This document shows, piece by piece, positions 1 through 9,020 of a stretch of 42,065 nucleotides of DNA. The stretch is from an uncultured bacterium (GTDB taxonomy: Bacteria > Verrucomicrobiota > Kiritimatiellia > RFP12 > UBA1067), in the NCBI GenBank assembly GCA_902776615.1, contig CACYQU010000043.1, forward strand, positions 1 to 42,065, read 5' to 3'. The notes beneath the pieces were generated by a model, which saw only the letters and a program-made list of their open reading frames with translations, had not been told where the DNA came from and ran no database searches. The translations under genes were made by a program, and so were the position numbers. Position 1 is the stretch's first letter, and each line of letters starts with the position of its first letter.

Positions 1-165
1 AACGACTATACGACGTCGTCGCTCGACAAATTTAGGCGGAAGTTCGGGCAGTCCATAAGCGCCGCGTATGTGGTCCATCCGGGCGACATCCGTCAGCAGG
101 ATGGAATCCTCTATATGCCGGTCTACATGACTCCTTGGATTGCGGGTGTTCACGGCGACGAATAA
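1..165 (+). CDS. C-terminal end of an AAA ATPase with DUF4143 domain (partial)
   Basis: Frame 1 is open from the first base to a TAA at 163-165 and encodes the last 54 residues of a protein that starts before the window. The text SLDKFRRKFG...AYVVHPGD...DGILYMPVYMT matches the usual end of the ATP-binding proteins that pair an N-terminal AAA domain with a C-terminal DUF4143 nuclease-like domain: a LDKFxxKF segment, a VxHxGD strand and a closing DGIxYxPxYMT. The catalytic part is outside the window, so nothing can be said about integrity. The family is large, common in gut bacteria and of poorly known function. Assignment rests only on this tail. Confidence 0.6.
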   Translation, partial: NDYTTSSLDKFRRKFGQSISAAYVVHPGDIRQQDGILYMPVYMTPWIAGVHGDE

Positions 166-475
166 TACTGGCAGTTGAAGTCAAGCGGTTTGCGGCAGGC
201 AGATTGGTTCGTTGCGCAGGCAAAGGTTTGCTATGTGAAACTGCTGCCGTCACCTGCGAGAATGAGCCGGAGTGGTGCCGCAAGTGGATTCTGCTCCGCG
301 CGGGGACGCGGAGAAGTGCACAGTGCGGGTGGCACGAGAAGCAGGGGATTCGGAATGGCGCAAGCGTAGATGCGCCTGCGGCGAAGCCGTCAGGTTGCCC
401 GACGAGCGATGCGAGGAGCTTTGCGAAGCAAAGTCGCAAGAGGCCGCGCGCCGCGCGTCTGTGTTGGTCAGTGGT
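166..475. other. Non-coding gap with short hairpins
   Basis: No convincing gene is seen. Several short GC-rich inverted repeats with a GAA loop occur, the clearest being CTTTGC-GAA-GCAAAG near 419-433. Similar GAA-loop hairpins recur at 28929-28952, so a dispersed REP-like repeat is possible. Short open frames here show no recognisable protein. Confidence 0.4.
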
Positions 476-985
476 TCAAAACAGATCGGAATGGGAGCCG
501 GTGCGGGTCAATTCAAGAACGAGGATGTCTTCGTGTATCTGGTAGATGAGAAGCCAGTCGGGAGCAATATGACATTCGCGGTGGTTGACCCAGTTGCCGA
601 TAAGCGGATGGTCGTGATTTTCAGGCGGCAGTTCCTCGCCATTGGCGAGCTTGCTGATAATACCGTTCATTTTGGATATGTCGCATCCACGCTTGATGGC
701 TCGCTTGTAATCTTTCTTGAACCGATTGGTCCAGTCAACAAGATATGCCGCTATGGTCTCGGCATTCGGAACATGGGGGCCCTCTATGATGAAGGGAATG
801 CGGTTTTCCCGAACCACGGTCTTGATGTACACCGTGATTACCGAAGATGCCGAAAGCCCTACATTGTCGCAGAACTCAACAAAGCGCTTCTTGGTGGGCG
901 CATCCAGTGCGCGAAAGTTCAAAGTCAAGGAAGCGGCAAGAATTTGCGCCTCTGCACTTGATTTGCTCCGTTTGATATAGTACAA
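476..985 (-). CDS. DinJ/RelB antitoxin fused in frame to YafQ-type toxin
   Basis: One open frame joins an N-terminal RelB/DinJ ribbon-helix-helix domain (LNFRALDAPTKKRFVEFC, then GLSASSVITVYIKTVVRENRIPF) to a nearly complete YafQ mRNA interferase (VDWTNRFKKDYKRAIKRG to the C-terminus). The join falls right after NAETIAA, where DinJ proteins normally continue with the segment that wraps the toxin; that segment and the toxin start codon are missing. YafQ catalytic positions look intact: HPL, PDWLLIY and the final GSHSDLF carry the family histidines and aspartate. The start is uncertain: the frame opens at TTG 985, three bases from the opposite gene, and TTG 928 is the codon nearest the usual DinJ start; neither has a good ribosome site. 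It may be a decaying locus or a single-chain system. Confidence 0.65.
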   Translation of the reverse strand: MYYIKRSKSSAEAQILAASLTLNFRALDAPTKKRFVEFCDNVGLSASSVITVYIKTVVRENRIPFIIEGPHVPNAETIAAYLVDWTNRFKKDYKRAIKRGCDISKMNGIISKLANGEELPPENHDHPLIGNWVNHRECHIAPDWLLIYQIHEDILVLELTRTGSHSDLF

Positions 986-986
986 T
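958..986 (+). promoter_or_regulatory. Sigma70-type promoter of the glycosidase gene
   Basis: TTGATT at 958-963, a 17-base spacer and TACAAT at 981-986. The predicted transcript start (about 992-994) falls on the second in-frame ATG (994), so the message would be leaderless. Confidence 0.5.
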
Positions 987-987
987 T

Positions 988-3900
988 ATGCACATGAAAA
1001 ACTGCCTAAAAAAGAGCACAGGAACGAAAACGCTCCTCGGAGCAATCTTGGCGGCGGCGATGGCCGCAAGCGGAGCCGAGTGGATTTCGGTTCCTGACGC
1101 GCCGGTCTATCGCGGGCCAGTCGATAACGGTTCGCGCGCGGCGGACGGTACGAGCTGGTTTGCGAGGTCGTTCACGAATGCGGGCGAGGTCGTGTCCGCG
1201 AAGTGGACCGTCTCCGGACTCGGCGTCTTCGAGGCGTTCGTCAACGGCGAACGCGTCGAAGACGACTTCCTCAAGCCCGGATTCACGCATTGGCAGAAGA
1301 CAAAATACTCGTTTGCGTATGACGTCACGAACCTGCTGAAGCGCGGCGCCGGAGAAAGAAACGTACTTGCCGCAGAGGTGTCCGCCGGCTGGTGGCGCGA
1401 CAAGATCGTGACGCCCGTGCACGGTGACGCGTCCCGCGGCTTCGCCGGGGACAGAAGCGCGTTCTACGGCGATCTGGAAGTCGCATACACGGACGGGAGC
1501 GTAGCCCATGTCGCGACCGACGCGGAAAACTGGATGTGCGGCGTCGCCGGTTCAGTCACCCACGCGGCGATCTTCGATGGCGAGGAGTTCGACGCCAGAA
1601 TAAAGGATCCGATCTTGGGCGAGGGACTTTGCCAAAAGCCGGAGATCAACACGGAGTTCAAGGGCGAAGTGCTGCCGACGCACGGTGCGGAGGTGACGCT
1701 CCGCCGCGACCTCGCCATAACGCGCGGTCCGTATTCTCTCAAAAAGGGCGAGACGGTTCTTGTCGACTTTGGACAGAACGCCGCGTTCGTGCCCGAGTTC
1801 TCGTTCAGCGCAAAGCGCGGGACCGTTCTCACAGCGCTCTTTGGCGAGATGCTTAACGATGCAGACGCGGGAGAGCGCGGATGCGACGGGCCGAAGGGGA
1901 CTCTCTACCGCGCCAACCTCCGGGTGCCGGACGCGGGTATGCGGCTCGTCTACACATTCGCGGGCGGCGGCGCCGAGAGGTACATGCCGCGCTTCACGTT
2001 CTTCGGCTACAGGTATATTTCGCTCACGGCTACTGACGACGTGGAGATTGAAAGCGTGATGTCCATTCCAGTAACTTCGATTCGCAGAGACATGGAGCTA
2101 GGGCGCATCGAGACTGGGGTAAAAGACCTCAACCGCTTCATCGCCAATGTCTACTGGGGCCAGCTTTCCAATTACCTGAGCGTGCCCACGGACTGTCCGC
2201 AGAGGAACGAGCGCCTCGGCTGGACGGGCGACACCCAGGTTTTCGCGGAGGCGGGTGCGTTCAATGCCGACACGAGTCTCTTTCTCAGGAAGTGGATGCG
2301 CGACATGCGCGACTCGCAGCATGACGACGGCTCCTTCCCCGGCGTCGCGCCGACGGCGCAGTACGGCGACAGCGGACACCGCCTCGGCTGGGCGGATGCA
2401 GGCGTGATCGTTCCGTGGACGGTCTGGCGCATGTTCGGCGACGCGGCAATCGTCAACGAGAACTGGGCCGCGATGGCGAAATACATGGATCTCCTCGATC
2501 GCGACAGATACGAGTCGCTGGAGTTCATGAAGCGCCAGTGGGCGGACTGGCTGAGCTTCGAGAAGCTGGAGACATGGAGCGGCGCGGCTTACGAAACCGG
2601 GCCGGACGGCAATCGCCGCGTCCGCGCCGACGCGCTCGAATACTGGAAGTATCTTGGGCTGTGCTATTGGTTGACGGACGCGCGGATGATGGCCGAGATG
2701 GCGACTGCCACAGGGCGCGGTGCAGACGCGGCGGCGTACGCAGAGACTGCGGAGCGCGCGCGCGGGATTCTGCGCGAGAAGTTCGTTTCAAAGGAAGACG
2801 GAATGCTCATTCCGCTTTTCCGCGACATGCAGACGCCCGCGCTCTTCGCGCTCAAGTTGAGGCTGCTTGAAGGCGACGCGAAGGAACGGACGATCGCAGC
2901 ACTCAGGAAGAACATCGCGGACCACGGCGACTGCCTGCAGACGGGGTTCCTCGGGACCTCAATCATAATGGACACGCTGACGGAATGCGGGGCGGCTGAC
3001 GTCGCGTACACACTGCTGCTTCAGCACAAGAATCCGAGTTGGCTTTATTCCGTCGATCAGGGCGCGACGACAGTGTGGGAAAGGTGGAATAGCTATTCAA
3101 AGGCTGACGGATTCGGCCCGGTTGCGATGAACAGCTTCAATCACTATGCGTACGGCGCTGTGCTTGCGTGGATGTACAAGACAGTGGCCGGAATCGCGCC
3201 CGACTCCTCCGCGCCGGGTTTCAAACGGATTGTCATGGCTCCAAAGCCAGATCGTCGACTTGGTTTTGTAAAGGCGGAGTACAAGTCTGCCGCAGGTCTG
3301 ATAAAAAGCGCGTGGCGGTACGAAGGCGACGAGTGGATATGGGAATTCACCGTTCCTGACGGAGCAACCGCGATCGTGACTCTTCCCGGCGAGTCCGAAC
3401 CGAAGGAGTATCAGTCCGGCACATACCGCATTTCCCAATTGGCATATTCCGATGATGAGTTTGCCGGATTCGCCAAGGATGCCGGATTGAAGACGCCTAG
3501 TGCGACTGCCGCCCGTGTGCCGCCTTCTGCGGACGCTCCCTACCGCGACGCGACGCTTGATGTTGAAAGGCGTATAGATGATCTGCTGCCACGGCTCACC
3601 GACGAGGAGAAGGTGCATCTTCTCCATTTCACGACCGGTATGACGGCGGGGCATATACCGCGCATCGGGCTTGTCAACTTCCGTACGCCTGACGCAGGCG
3701 GCGGAGTGCGCGCGGAGAAGCGCCCGGGAATCACGTACTTCCCGTCGCCGATTGCATACGCCGCTTCCTTCGACAAGAAACTTGTCCGCGAAATCGGCCG
3801 CGCCATGGGCGAGGAGACTCGCGCCGTTTTTCCGTCCGGGCTCGATTCCAACGGCATTGCGCGGATGCTGCTCGGTCCCGGCGCGAACATCGCGCGCATT

Positions 3901-5619
3901 CCGCTTGGCGGACGCAACTTCGAGTATTTCGGCGAAGACCCGCGGCTTGCGGGCGAAATCGCCGCCGCGTGGATCGAGGGCCTGCAGTCCGTCAAGGTTG
4001 CGCCATGCATGAAGCACTACTGCTTCAACGACCAGGAGAGTGACCGCACGATAATCGATGTGGAGTGTCCCGATCGCGCTGCGCGCGAAATCTACATCCG
4101 CCCGTTCGAGATAGCAGTGCGCAAGTCGGATCCGTGGGCGTTCATGTCCAGCTACAACAAGTATCGCGGCAGATGGACGAGCCACAACGCCGCGCTGAAC
4201 GACATCCTGCTCAAGGAATATGGCGCCACCGGCGCACTGATCCCCGACTGGGGCGGCGTGCACGGCATGCCCGACGCCATAAACGGCGGAACAAGCATCG
4301 AATCGTCGACGAAGGAAAATCAAACGCGCGACAGGGAAGAGCTGAAGATGCTTGCAGAGGGCAAGATCGACCGCGCACGGTTCGACGACTCCGTGCGACG
4401 TGCGCTCAGGTTCTATTTCCGCGTCGGTGCGTTCGACGAGGAAACCGATGCAGACCGCGCGCTGCAGGCGCGCTGCGAGAAGGCGTTCCGCTCAGAAGAG
4501 CATCAGATGCTTGCACGACGCGCTGCGGAGGAGAGTTTTGTCCTTTTGAAGAACGACGGGCTTCTTCCGTTCACCGGCAGGACGATCGCCGTTGCGGGCC
4601 CGTTCGCGGACGTTAAGCACGCGATGAGCGATGACGATACGAATCTGAAGAAGCATGGCGGGTCTGGCGCTGTGAAGGCCGCGCGCGAGATAACGCCACT
4701 CGAAGGTTTCAGGGCTGTTTTCGGGGCGGATAACATCCTTACGGGCGACGGCGCGGCGGCGAAGGCGGACATTGTTGTGTACTGCGGCGGCATCGACCAT
4801 GAATACGACAAGGAGTTCATAGGCTGGGGGCACATCGTACCAGGCGACAGGCCGGATCTCTTCCTGCGCAAGTTCGGGGCGAAGACGCAGGAGGACGAGA
4901 TTCTCGAACTCGCCAGAATCAACCCGAATCTGGTTGTGGTGCTGAACGGAGGAGCTCCGCTTTCGGTTGAACAGTGGCATGAGAAGGCGAAGGCGATTTT
5001 CGCGGTGTGGTATGGCGGCGAGTTCGGCGGCGAGGTGCTGGCCGAAATGGTAAAGGGCGTGATCAATCCGTCGGGACGCCTTCCGTACACGTATGCAAAG
5101 AGGCTTGAGGACTGCTACGCGATCAGCCTCGGCGAAAAGAGCTATCCGGGCGTCTGGCCGAAGCCGCCCGTAAAGAAAGGCAAACATCTTGTCGGAGATC
5201 CGTACCAGGAATATCTCGACGGCATCTGGGTCGGATACAGGGCGTTTGACAGGTTCGGCATCGAGCCTCGCTATCCGTTCGGATACGGTCTTGGCTATAC
5301 GACGTGGGAGGTTGTGCCGGGGGAACGGGGAACAGGGAACGGGGAACAGGTCGGTGGCGTTTTCACTGTCAATGTCAAGGTCAAGAACACGGGCGCGATG
5401 GCGGGGCGGCATTCGGTGCTGCTCTTCGCGTCCAAGCCCGATCAGCCCGGCGCCGAGATGCCGAAGAAGGAACTTGTGGCGTTCGAGAGCGTTGCGCTTG
5501 CGCCTGGCGAATCGACCGAGGTGAACTTCACCGTCGGTTTCGAGGAGCTCAAGTACTGGAACGAGCAGGAGAGTCGTTGGCGCATGCCAGAGGGCGACAT
5601 AAAGTTTTTCGCGGAGTAG
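988..5619 (+). CDS. Secreted GH78 alpha-L-rhamnosidase / GH3 beta-glycosidase fusion
   Basis: A 1543-residue exported enzyme. Residues ~1-28 form a signal peptide (KK, then LLGAILAAAMAASGA). Residues ~30-810 are a GH78 rhamnosidase: an N-terminal beta domain, the DCPQRNERLGWTGD motif with probable general acid Glu408, and VWERWNS with probable base Glu698. Residues ~870-1540 are a GH3 enzyme: TIM barrel with KHY, the nucleophile in PDWGGVHG (Asp1087), an alpha/beta domain (GGEFGGEVLAEM, NPSGRLPYT) and a closing fibronectin-III-like domain. The two halves each have full family length and are read as one frame, suggesting coupled removal of rhamnose and a beta-linked sugar from a plant glycoside or host glycan; substrates are inferred. 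ATG 988 or 994 may be the start; 994 fits the promoter and signal peptide best. Confidence 0.88.
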   Translation: MHMKNCLKKSTGTKTLLGAILAAAMAASGAEWISVPDAPVYRGPVDNGSRAADGTSWFARSFTNAGEVVSAKWTVSGLGVFEAFVNGERVEDDFLKPGFTHWQKTKYSFAYDVTNLLKRGAGERNVLAAEVSAGWWRDKIVTPVHGDASRGFAGDRSAFYGDLEVAYTDGSVAHVATDAENWMCGVAGSVTHAAIFDGEEFDARIKDPILGEGLCQKPEINTEFKGEVLPTHGAEVTLRRDLAITRGPYSLKKGETVLVDFGQNAAFVPEFSFSAKRGTVLTALFGEMLNDADAGERGCDGPKGTLYRANLRVPDAGMRLVYTFAGGGAERYMPRFTFFGYRYISLTATDDVEIESVMSIPVTSIRRDMELGRIETGVKDLNRFIANVYWGQLSNYLSVPTDCPQRNERLGWTGDTQVFAEAGAFNADTSLFLRKWMRDMRDSQHDDGSFPGVAPTAQYGDSGHRLGWADAGVIVPWTVWRMFGDAAIVNENWAAMAKYMDLLDRDRYESLEFMKRQWADWLSFEKLETWSGAAYETGPDGNRRVRADALEYWKYLGLCYWLTDARMMAEMATATGRGADAAAYAETAERARGILREKFVSKEDGMLIPLFRDMQTPALFALKLRLLEGDAKERTIAALRKNIADHGDCLQTGFLGTSIIMDTLTECGAADVAYTLLLQHKNPSWLYSVDQGATTVWERWNSYSKADGFGPVAMNSFNHYAYGAVLAWMYKTVAGIAPDSSAPGFKRIVMAPKPDRRLGFVKAEYKSAAGLIKSAWRYEGDEWIWEFTVPDGATAIVTLPGESEPKEYQSGTYRISQLAYSDDEFAGFAKDAGLKTPSATAARVPPSADAPYRDATLDVERRIDDLLPRLTDEEKVHLLHFTTGMTAGHIPRIGLVNFRTPDAGGGVRAEKRPGITYFPSPIAYAASFDKKLVREIGRAMGEETRAVFPSGLDSNGIARMLLGPGANIARIPLGGRNFEYFGEDPRLAGEIAAAWIEGLQSVKVAPCMKHYCFNDQESDRTIIDVECPDRAAREIYIRPFEIAVRKSDPWAFMSSYNKYRGRWTSHNAALNDILLKEYGATGALIPDWGGVHGMPDAINGGTSIESSTKENQTRDREELKMLAEGKIDRARFDDSVRRALRFYFRVGAFDEETDADRALQARCEKAFRSEEHQMLARRAAEESFVLLKNDGLLPFTGRTIAVAGPFADVKHAMSDDDTNLKKHGGSGAVKAAREITPLEGFRAVFGADNILTGDGAAAKADIVVYCGGIDHEYDKEFIGWGHIVPGDRPDLFLRKFGAKTQEDEILELARINPNLVVVLNGGAPLSVEQWHEKAKAIFAVWYGGEFGGEVLAEMVKGVINPSGRLPYTYAKRLEDCYAISLGEKSYPGVWPKPPVKKGKHLVGDPYQEYLDGIWVGYRAFDRFGIEPRYPFGYGLGYTTWEVVPGERGTGNGEQVGGVFTVNVKVKNTGAMAGRHSVLLFASKPDQPGAEMPKKELVAFESVALAPGESTEVNFTVGFEELKYWNEQESRWRMPEGDIKFFAE

Positions 5620-5652
5620 GTGAAGACGCATACCCTATGTCGCATACCCTAT

Positions 5653-5682
5653 TGACGGGCGAGGGCTGTATTTGATATACTA
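5653..5682 (+). promoter_or_regulatory. Promoter of tRNA-Tyr
   Basis: TTGACG at 5653-5658 and TATACT at 5677-5682 with an 18-base spacer, ending 15 bases before the tRNA. A 12-base direct repeat (CGCATACCCTAT, two copies at about 5628 and 5642) abuts the -35 element. Confidence 0.7.
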
Positions 5683-5697
5683 CCCACCAATCGCCAC

Positions 5698-5783
5698 GGT
5701 GGGATACTCAAGCGGTCAACGAGGGCAGACTGTAAATCTGCTGGCTTACGCCTTCCAAGGTTCGAATCCTTGCCCCACCACCA
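5698..5783 (+). tRNA. tRNA-Tyr (anticodon GTA)
   Basis: 86 bases including an encoded CCA. Anticodon stem GCAGA/TCTGC with loop CTGTAAA (GTA), a long variable arm typical of bacterial class II tRNA-Tyr, T-loop GTTCGAAT, and acceptor GGTGGG pairing with CCCACC. Position 7 of the acceptor (A against C) appears mismatched. Confidence 0.93.
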
Positions 5784-5813
5784 CTCCCCGATACTAATCA
5801 ACCTCTAGCGGCA

Positions 5814-5827
5814 GAATATGGTATAAT
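5814..5827 (+). promoter_or_regulatory. Extended -10 promoter of the GT4 gene
   Basis: TGGTATAAT, with TATAAT at 5822-5827, lies only 8 bases before ATG 5836. No good -35 is visible, which is usual for extended -10 promoters. The transcript should have almost no leader. Confidence 0.6.
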
Positions 5828-5835
5828 CTGCTTTG

Positions 5836-6948
5836 ATGTCCATGAAAATAGTACAACTGGTGCCCGCGATGGAGCAGGGCGGTGTGGAACGCGGTGTCGT
5901 TGAGATGAACCGTGCGCTTGTCCGTGCAGGGCATGTCAACACGGTTGTTTCTGCGGGCGGGCGTCTCGTCGAGCGCATCGTCGCAGATGGTGGCCGCCAC
6001 ATTACGATGGATGTCAAAAGCAAAAATCCCCTTACCTATTTCTCGCGTGCGTATGCATTGAGGCGAATTCTTCGTGAAGTTTCGCCAGATGTGGTTGTCG
6101 CGCATTCGCGCGTTCCGGCCTGGCTGTTCGTCTGGGCGAACAGGCCGCTTGGATTGAGGTGGATAACCTTTGCGCACGGCGCAAACTCCATTTCGCGCTA
6201 TTCGCGCATAATGACGGCCGGCGACGTTACTGTGACTCCGTCGCGCTACATTGCCGACTATCTGAAGTCTGCATACGGCACGCCGGAGGCGAAACTTCGC
6301 GTAATACCTCGTGCAATAGAGCGCGAACGGTTCGATATGTCCGCCCTTGATGCCGACTTCATGGCCGCGAAGAAGCGGGAGTGGGGCGTTGAAGGGCGCA
6401 AGGTTGTGATGGGGCTTGGCCGCATAACACAGCTCAAAGGATACGATACTCTCATAAAAGCGACAGAAATCGTGCGGCGCACTGTTCCCAATGTGAAGAC
6501 GGTCATAGTTGGAGAGGCCGAGGAGCTCCGCAAGGATGTCGAATCGTCGCTTCGCGAACTTGTCCATTCTCTTGCGCTTGAAGATGCGGTTGTGTTCGCG
6601 GGCAACCAGCAGAAGGTGGCTGAGTGTCTCGGCATCGCCGATGTCGTCGTCAGCGCCAACACCAGAAAGCCCGAAGCGTTTGGACGATCCATGGCAGAGG
6701 CGCTTGCGATGAACCGTCCGGTGGTCGCCACTGCTTTCGGTGGCGCGCTCGACATAGTTCAAGATGGCGTGAACGGATTTCTCGTACCGCAGTCGCATGC
6801 CGACGCCAATGGCTTTGCGGAAGCAATCGTCCGTGCGCTCTCGACGGATTTCGGGGATGTTCGCTCTGCCGCGCTGGAAAAGTTCTCGTTTGACAGGATG
6901 GTTTCCCGGTCGCTTTCGGTGTACGAAGAGTTCGCTCGGCATATTTGA
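5836..6948 (+). CDS. GT4-family glycosyltransferase
   Basis: About 370 residues with the GT-B fold of family 4 (retaining) glycosyltransferases. The N-terminal half opens MKIVQLVPAMEQGGVERGV, the acceptor-side Gly-rich loop (GGxE). The C-terminal half has GLGRITQLKGYDTLI, VIVGEAEE, and the nucleotide-sugar binding EAFGRSMAEAL (EX7E) followed by PVVATAFGGALDIV. Similar enzymes add sugars to lipopolysaccharide core or other surface glycans at the inner face of the cytoplasmic membrane; donor and acceptor cannot be read from sequence. It is a single gene between tRNA-Tyr and the porin gene, with its own promoter. ATG 5836 is chosen; ATG 5842 is possible. Confidence 0.87.
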   Translation: MSMKIVQLVPAMEQGGVERGVVEMNRALVRAGHVNTVVSAGGRLVERIVADGGRHITMDVKSKNPLTYFSRAYALRRILREVSPDVVVAHSRVPAWLFVWANRPLGLRWITFAHGANSISRYSRIMTAGDVTVTPSRYIADYLKSAYGTPEAKLRVIPRAIERERFDMSALDADFMAAKKREWGVEGRKVVMGLGRITQLKGYDTLIKATEIVRRTVPNVKTVIVGEAEELRKDVESSLRELVHSLALEDAVVFAGNQQKVAECLGIADVVVSANTRKPEAFGRSMAEALAMNRPVVATAFGGALDIVQDGVNGFLVPQSHADANGFAEAIVRALSTDFGDVRSAALEKFSFDRMVSRSLSVYEEFARHI

Positions 6949-6960
6949 CGCTTTTCCCTA

Positions 6961-6989
6961 TTGTGTCATACGCGCAGATATGGTATACT
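6961..6989 (+). promoter_or_regulatory. Promoter of the FadL-type porin
   Basis: TTGTGT at 6961-6966, 17-base spacer, TATACT at 6984-6989 preceded by TGG (extended -10). Leader of about 28 bases with an AAGGA ribosome site before ATG 7024. Confidence 0.65.
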
Positions 6990-7023
6990 ACGCGCCACTT
7001 GACACAAAAAAGGAAAATGTCAA

Positions 7024-8352
7024 ATGAAAAAACTACTGACGGTTGGTGTTGCGTCTATCGCATTTAATTCCGCTTTTGCGGCGGGATTTGGAATATATGA
7101 GGCGTCCGCTCGCGGAAACGCCGTAGGTGGTGCTCTTGTCGGTGATGCCGGCGATGCGACTGCCGTGTACTACAATCCTGCGAACATTGCGTTCTCGACC
7201 AACATACAGATGGCCGTCGGAACAACCTTCATCCATCCTTTTTGCGATGTCGAGGTAGACCACAGGCCGCAGACGCGCATGGATCCCGGCTGGTTCACGG
7301 TTCCGACGATGTTTTTCACGGTTCCGCTTCCGGCCGATTTCGCGTTTGGCTGGGGCAACTACACTGAGTACGGGCTTGGTACGCGCTACAACACAGGTTG
7401 GGATCTTGCCGCCGACACGCAGAAGACGACGATGCGCCAGGTTACGCTGAACCCCAACCTCGCCTACAAGTTCACGGACTGGATGAGTGCTTCGGTTGGC
7501 ATCAGGGAGAGCTGGATACAGTTCGAGAATCACAAACAGCCCAACCACGGCGAAAACTTCTGGTACGCCAACTCAATGCTCCCCGGCGGAGGAATGTACA
7601 TGCCGAATCTGCCCAACGCATACAATCTCCACACCAAGCTGAAAGGCGAGGACTGGGCGACGGGCTGGAACGTCGCGTTCGATTTCAAGCCGACTGACGA
7701 CCTTTCTTTCGGTCTGCAGTATCGCTCGAAGATCAAGCACAAAATCCGCGGCGACTTCACGATGAAGGGTGATGTCAGCACGCCGCTCGGTTCTCTGCCG
7801 GCTTCGACTGTCGCCGCATCCCAGGGGTATTCCGCGATGTCGCACGCAAGCGCATGGCTTACTCTGCCGCAGTCCGTCACATTCGGCGCGAACTACAAGG
7901 TCACCGAGCGCTACCGCGTCGGATCGGCGATTACATGGACGGAGTGGTCCAGCGTGGACCGTATCAATTTCAACATTCCGAGCGGTCCTGGCGGCGGATA
8001 CAGGCTGCCGCTCAAGTGGAGAGACACGGTGCGCGTAGGGTTCGGCATGGAGTACGATCTTCTCGATTGGCTCACGGTTCGCTGCGGCTACACGTTCGAT
8101 GAGGACCCGACCTCAAAGAACCACTCGACGACGATGCTTCCGTGCGGAGATCGCCACATCATCGGTTCGGGTCTCGGCTTCAAGCTCGCGGAGAATCTCT
8201 ACCTCGATCTCGGATATTCGTTCATCCGCATGAACAACGAGCATTACAATGTCGCGTACAACAGGGCAAACGGCACTGTTGGCCAGAAGCGCTATTCGAC
8301 GCGCAACGGACATTCGCATCTCGTTTCGGCGACACTGCGCTACAGCTTCTGA
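7024..8352 (+). CDS. OmpP1/FadL/TodX-family outer-membrane transporter
   Basis: 442 residues. A signal peptide (MKKLLTVGVASIAFNSAFA) is followed by the family hatch region GFGIYEASARGNAVGGALVGDAGDATAVYYNPAN, closely matching the start of mature FadL/OmpP1 proteins. The rest is a beta-barrel pattern with many aromatic-rich strands and ends in ATLRYSF, a C-terminal aromatic residue as needed for outer-membrane insertion. FadL relatives let long-chain fatty acids or other hydrophobic molecules cross the outer membrane by lateral diffusion. The TetR-type regulator just downstream is a likely controller, as with other hydrophobic-compound uptake genes; substrate unknown. Confidence 0.9.
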   Translation: MKKLLTVGVASIAFNSAFAAGFGIYEASARGNAVGGALVGDAGDATAVYYNPANIAFSTNIQMAVGTTFIHPFCDVEVDHRPQTRMDPGWFTVPTMFFTVPLPADFAFGWGNYTEYGLGTRYNTGWDLAADTQKTTMRQVTLNPNLAYKFTDWMSASVGIRESWIQFENHKQPNHGENFWYANSMLPGGGMYMPNLPNAYNLHTKLKGEDWATGWNVAFDFKPTDDLSFGLQYRSKIKHKIRGDFTMKGDVSTPLGSLPASTVAASQGYSAMSHASAWLTLPQSVTFGANYKVTERYRVGSAITWTEWSSVDRINFNIPSGPGGGYRLPLKWRDTVRVGFGMEYDLLDWLTVRCGYTFDEDPTSKNHSTTMLPCGDRHIIGSGLGFKLAENLYLDLGYSFIRMNNEHYNVAYNRANGTVGQKRYSTRNGHSHLVSATLRYSF

Positions 8353-8389
8353 CGCAGCCTCCGCGAGGGCGCTATCGGTTTGACCGAAC

Positions 8390-9013
8390 ATGGCGAAGAA
8401 GCCGATAAACCACAAAGAGCGAAAGCGTGAGATCCGCGCGGCGGGTCTCAGGCTTTTCGCCCGCTATGGTTTTGCCGACGTGAACTTCGGAATGATCGCC
8501 AAGGAATGTGGCGTGGCGCGCACTCTGCTCTACACGTATTTCAAGGACAAGCGCGCGATATTCAACGAGGCCGTCAGCGAGGCGACGTCGTCGGTGGAGG
8601 CGCAGTACCGTGAAATCATGCGTTCGCACCAGAGCGCCGATGCGAAACTGCGCCAGCTCTGCATAGCGGTGTTCGCGCTCTTGTTCGACAACCGCGACTT
8701 CCTTTGCGTAATCGTCGATTTCCTCTGCGAGTTCCGGCGCAAGGGCACGATACCGGTCGATAACATCATGCGCCACACTATGGGACTCAAGCGCATAGTG
8801 CATTCGCTTGTCGTCGCGGCCAAGCATCGCGGCGAGTACGACGAGGCCCTGGATGTCAACCGGGCGACATCGCTTATATATTCGCAGTTCGAAGTTGCCG
8901 TGCTGCGGCTTGCGGTTTCCGGCGACGCCCAGCTTTCGGATTCCATCGACAAGATGAACTCGATTCTCCTCGCCTTTCGCGCACGAGAAGGGGTGCTGCG
9001 CAGATTCAGTTGA
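8390..9013 (+). CDS. TetR/AcrR-family transcriptional regulator
   Basis: 207 residues. Residues ~10-60 form the TetR DNA-binding domain: a basic first helix (KERKREIRAAGLRLFARYGF), then the helix-turn-helix FADVNFGMIAKECGVARTLLYTYFKDKRAIF with the usual LLYTYFKDK end. The C-terminal helices are the variable ligand-binding and dimer domain. It follows the FadL-type gene by 37 bases on the same strand, so autoregulation and control of that porin by a fatty-acid-like ligand is a reasonable inference. No operator palindrome was identified. Confidence 0.87.
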   Translation: MAKKPINHKERKREIRAAGLRLFARYGFADVNFGMIAKECGVARTLLYTYFKDKRAIFNEAVSEATSSVEAQYREIMRSHQSADAKLRQLCIAVFALLFDNRDFLCVIVDFLCEFRRKGTIPVDNIMRHTMGLKRIVHSLVVAAKHRGEYDEALDVNRATSLIYSQFEVAVLRLAVSGDAQLSDSIDKMNSILLAFRAREGVLRRFS

Positions 9014-9020
9014 TACCCCA

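Noticed and set aside
3097..4323. 408-codon minus-strand open frame within the glycosidase gene
   Set aside because: Shadow of the GH78-GH3 gene due to high GC and codon bias.
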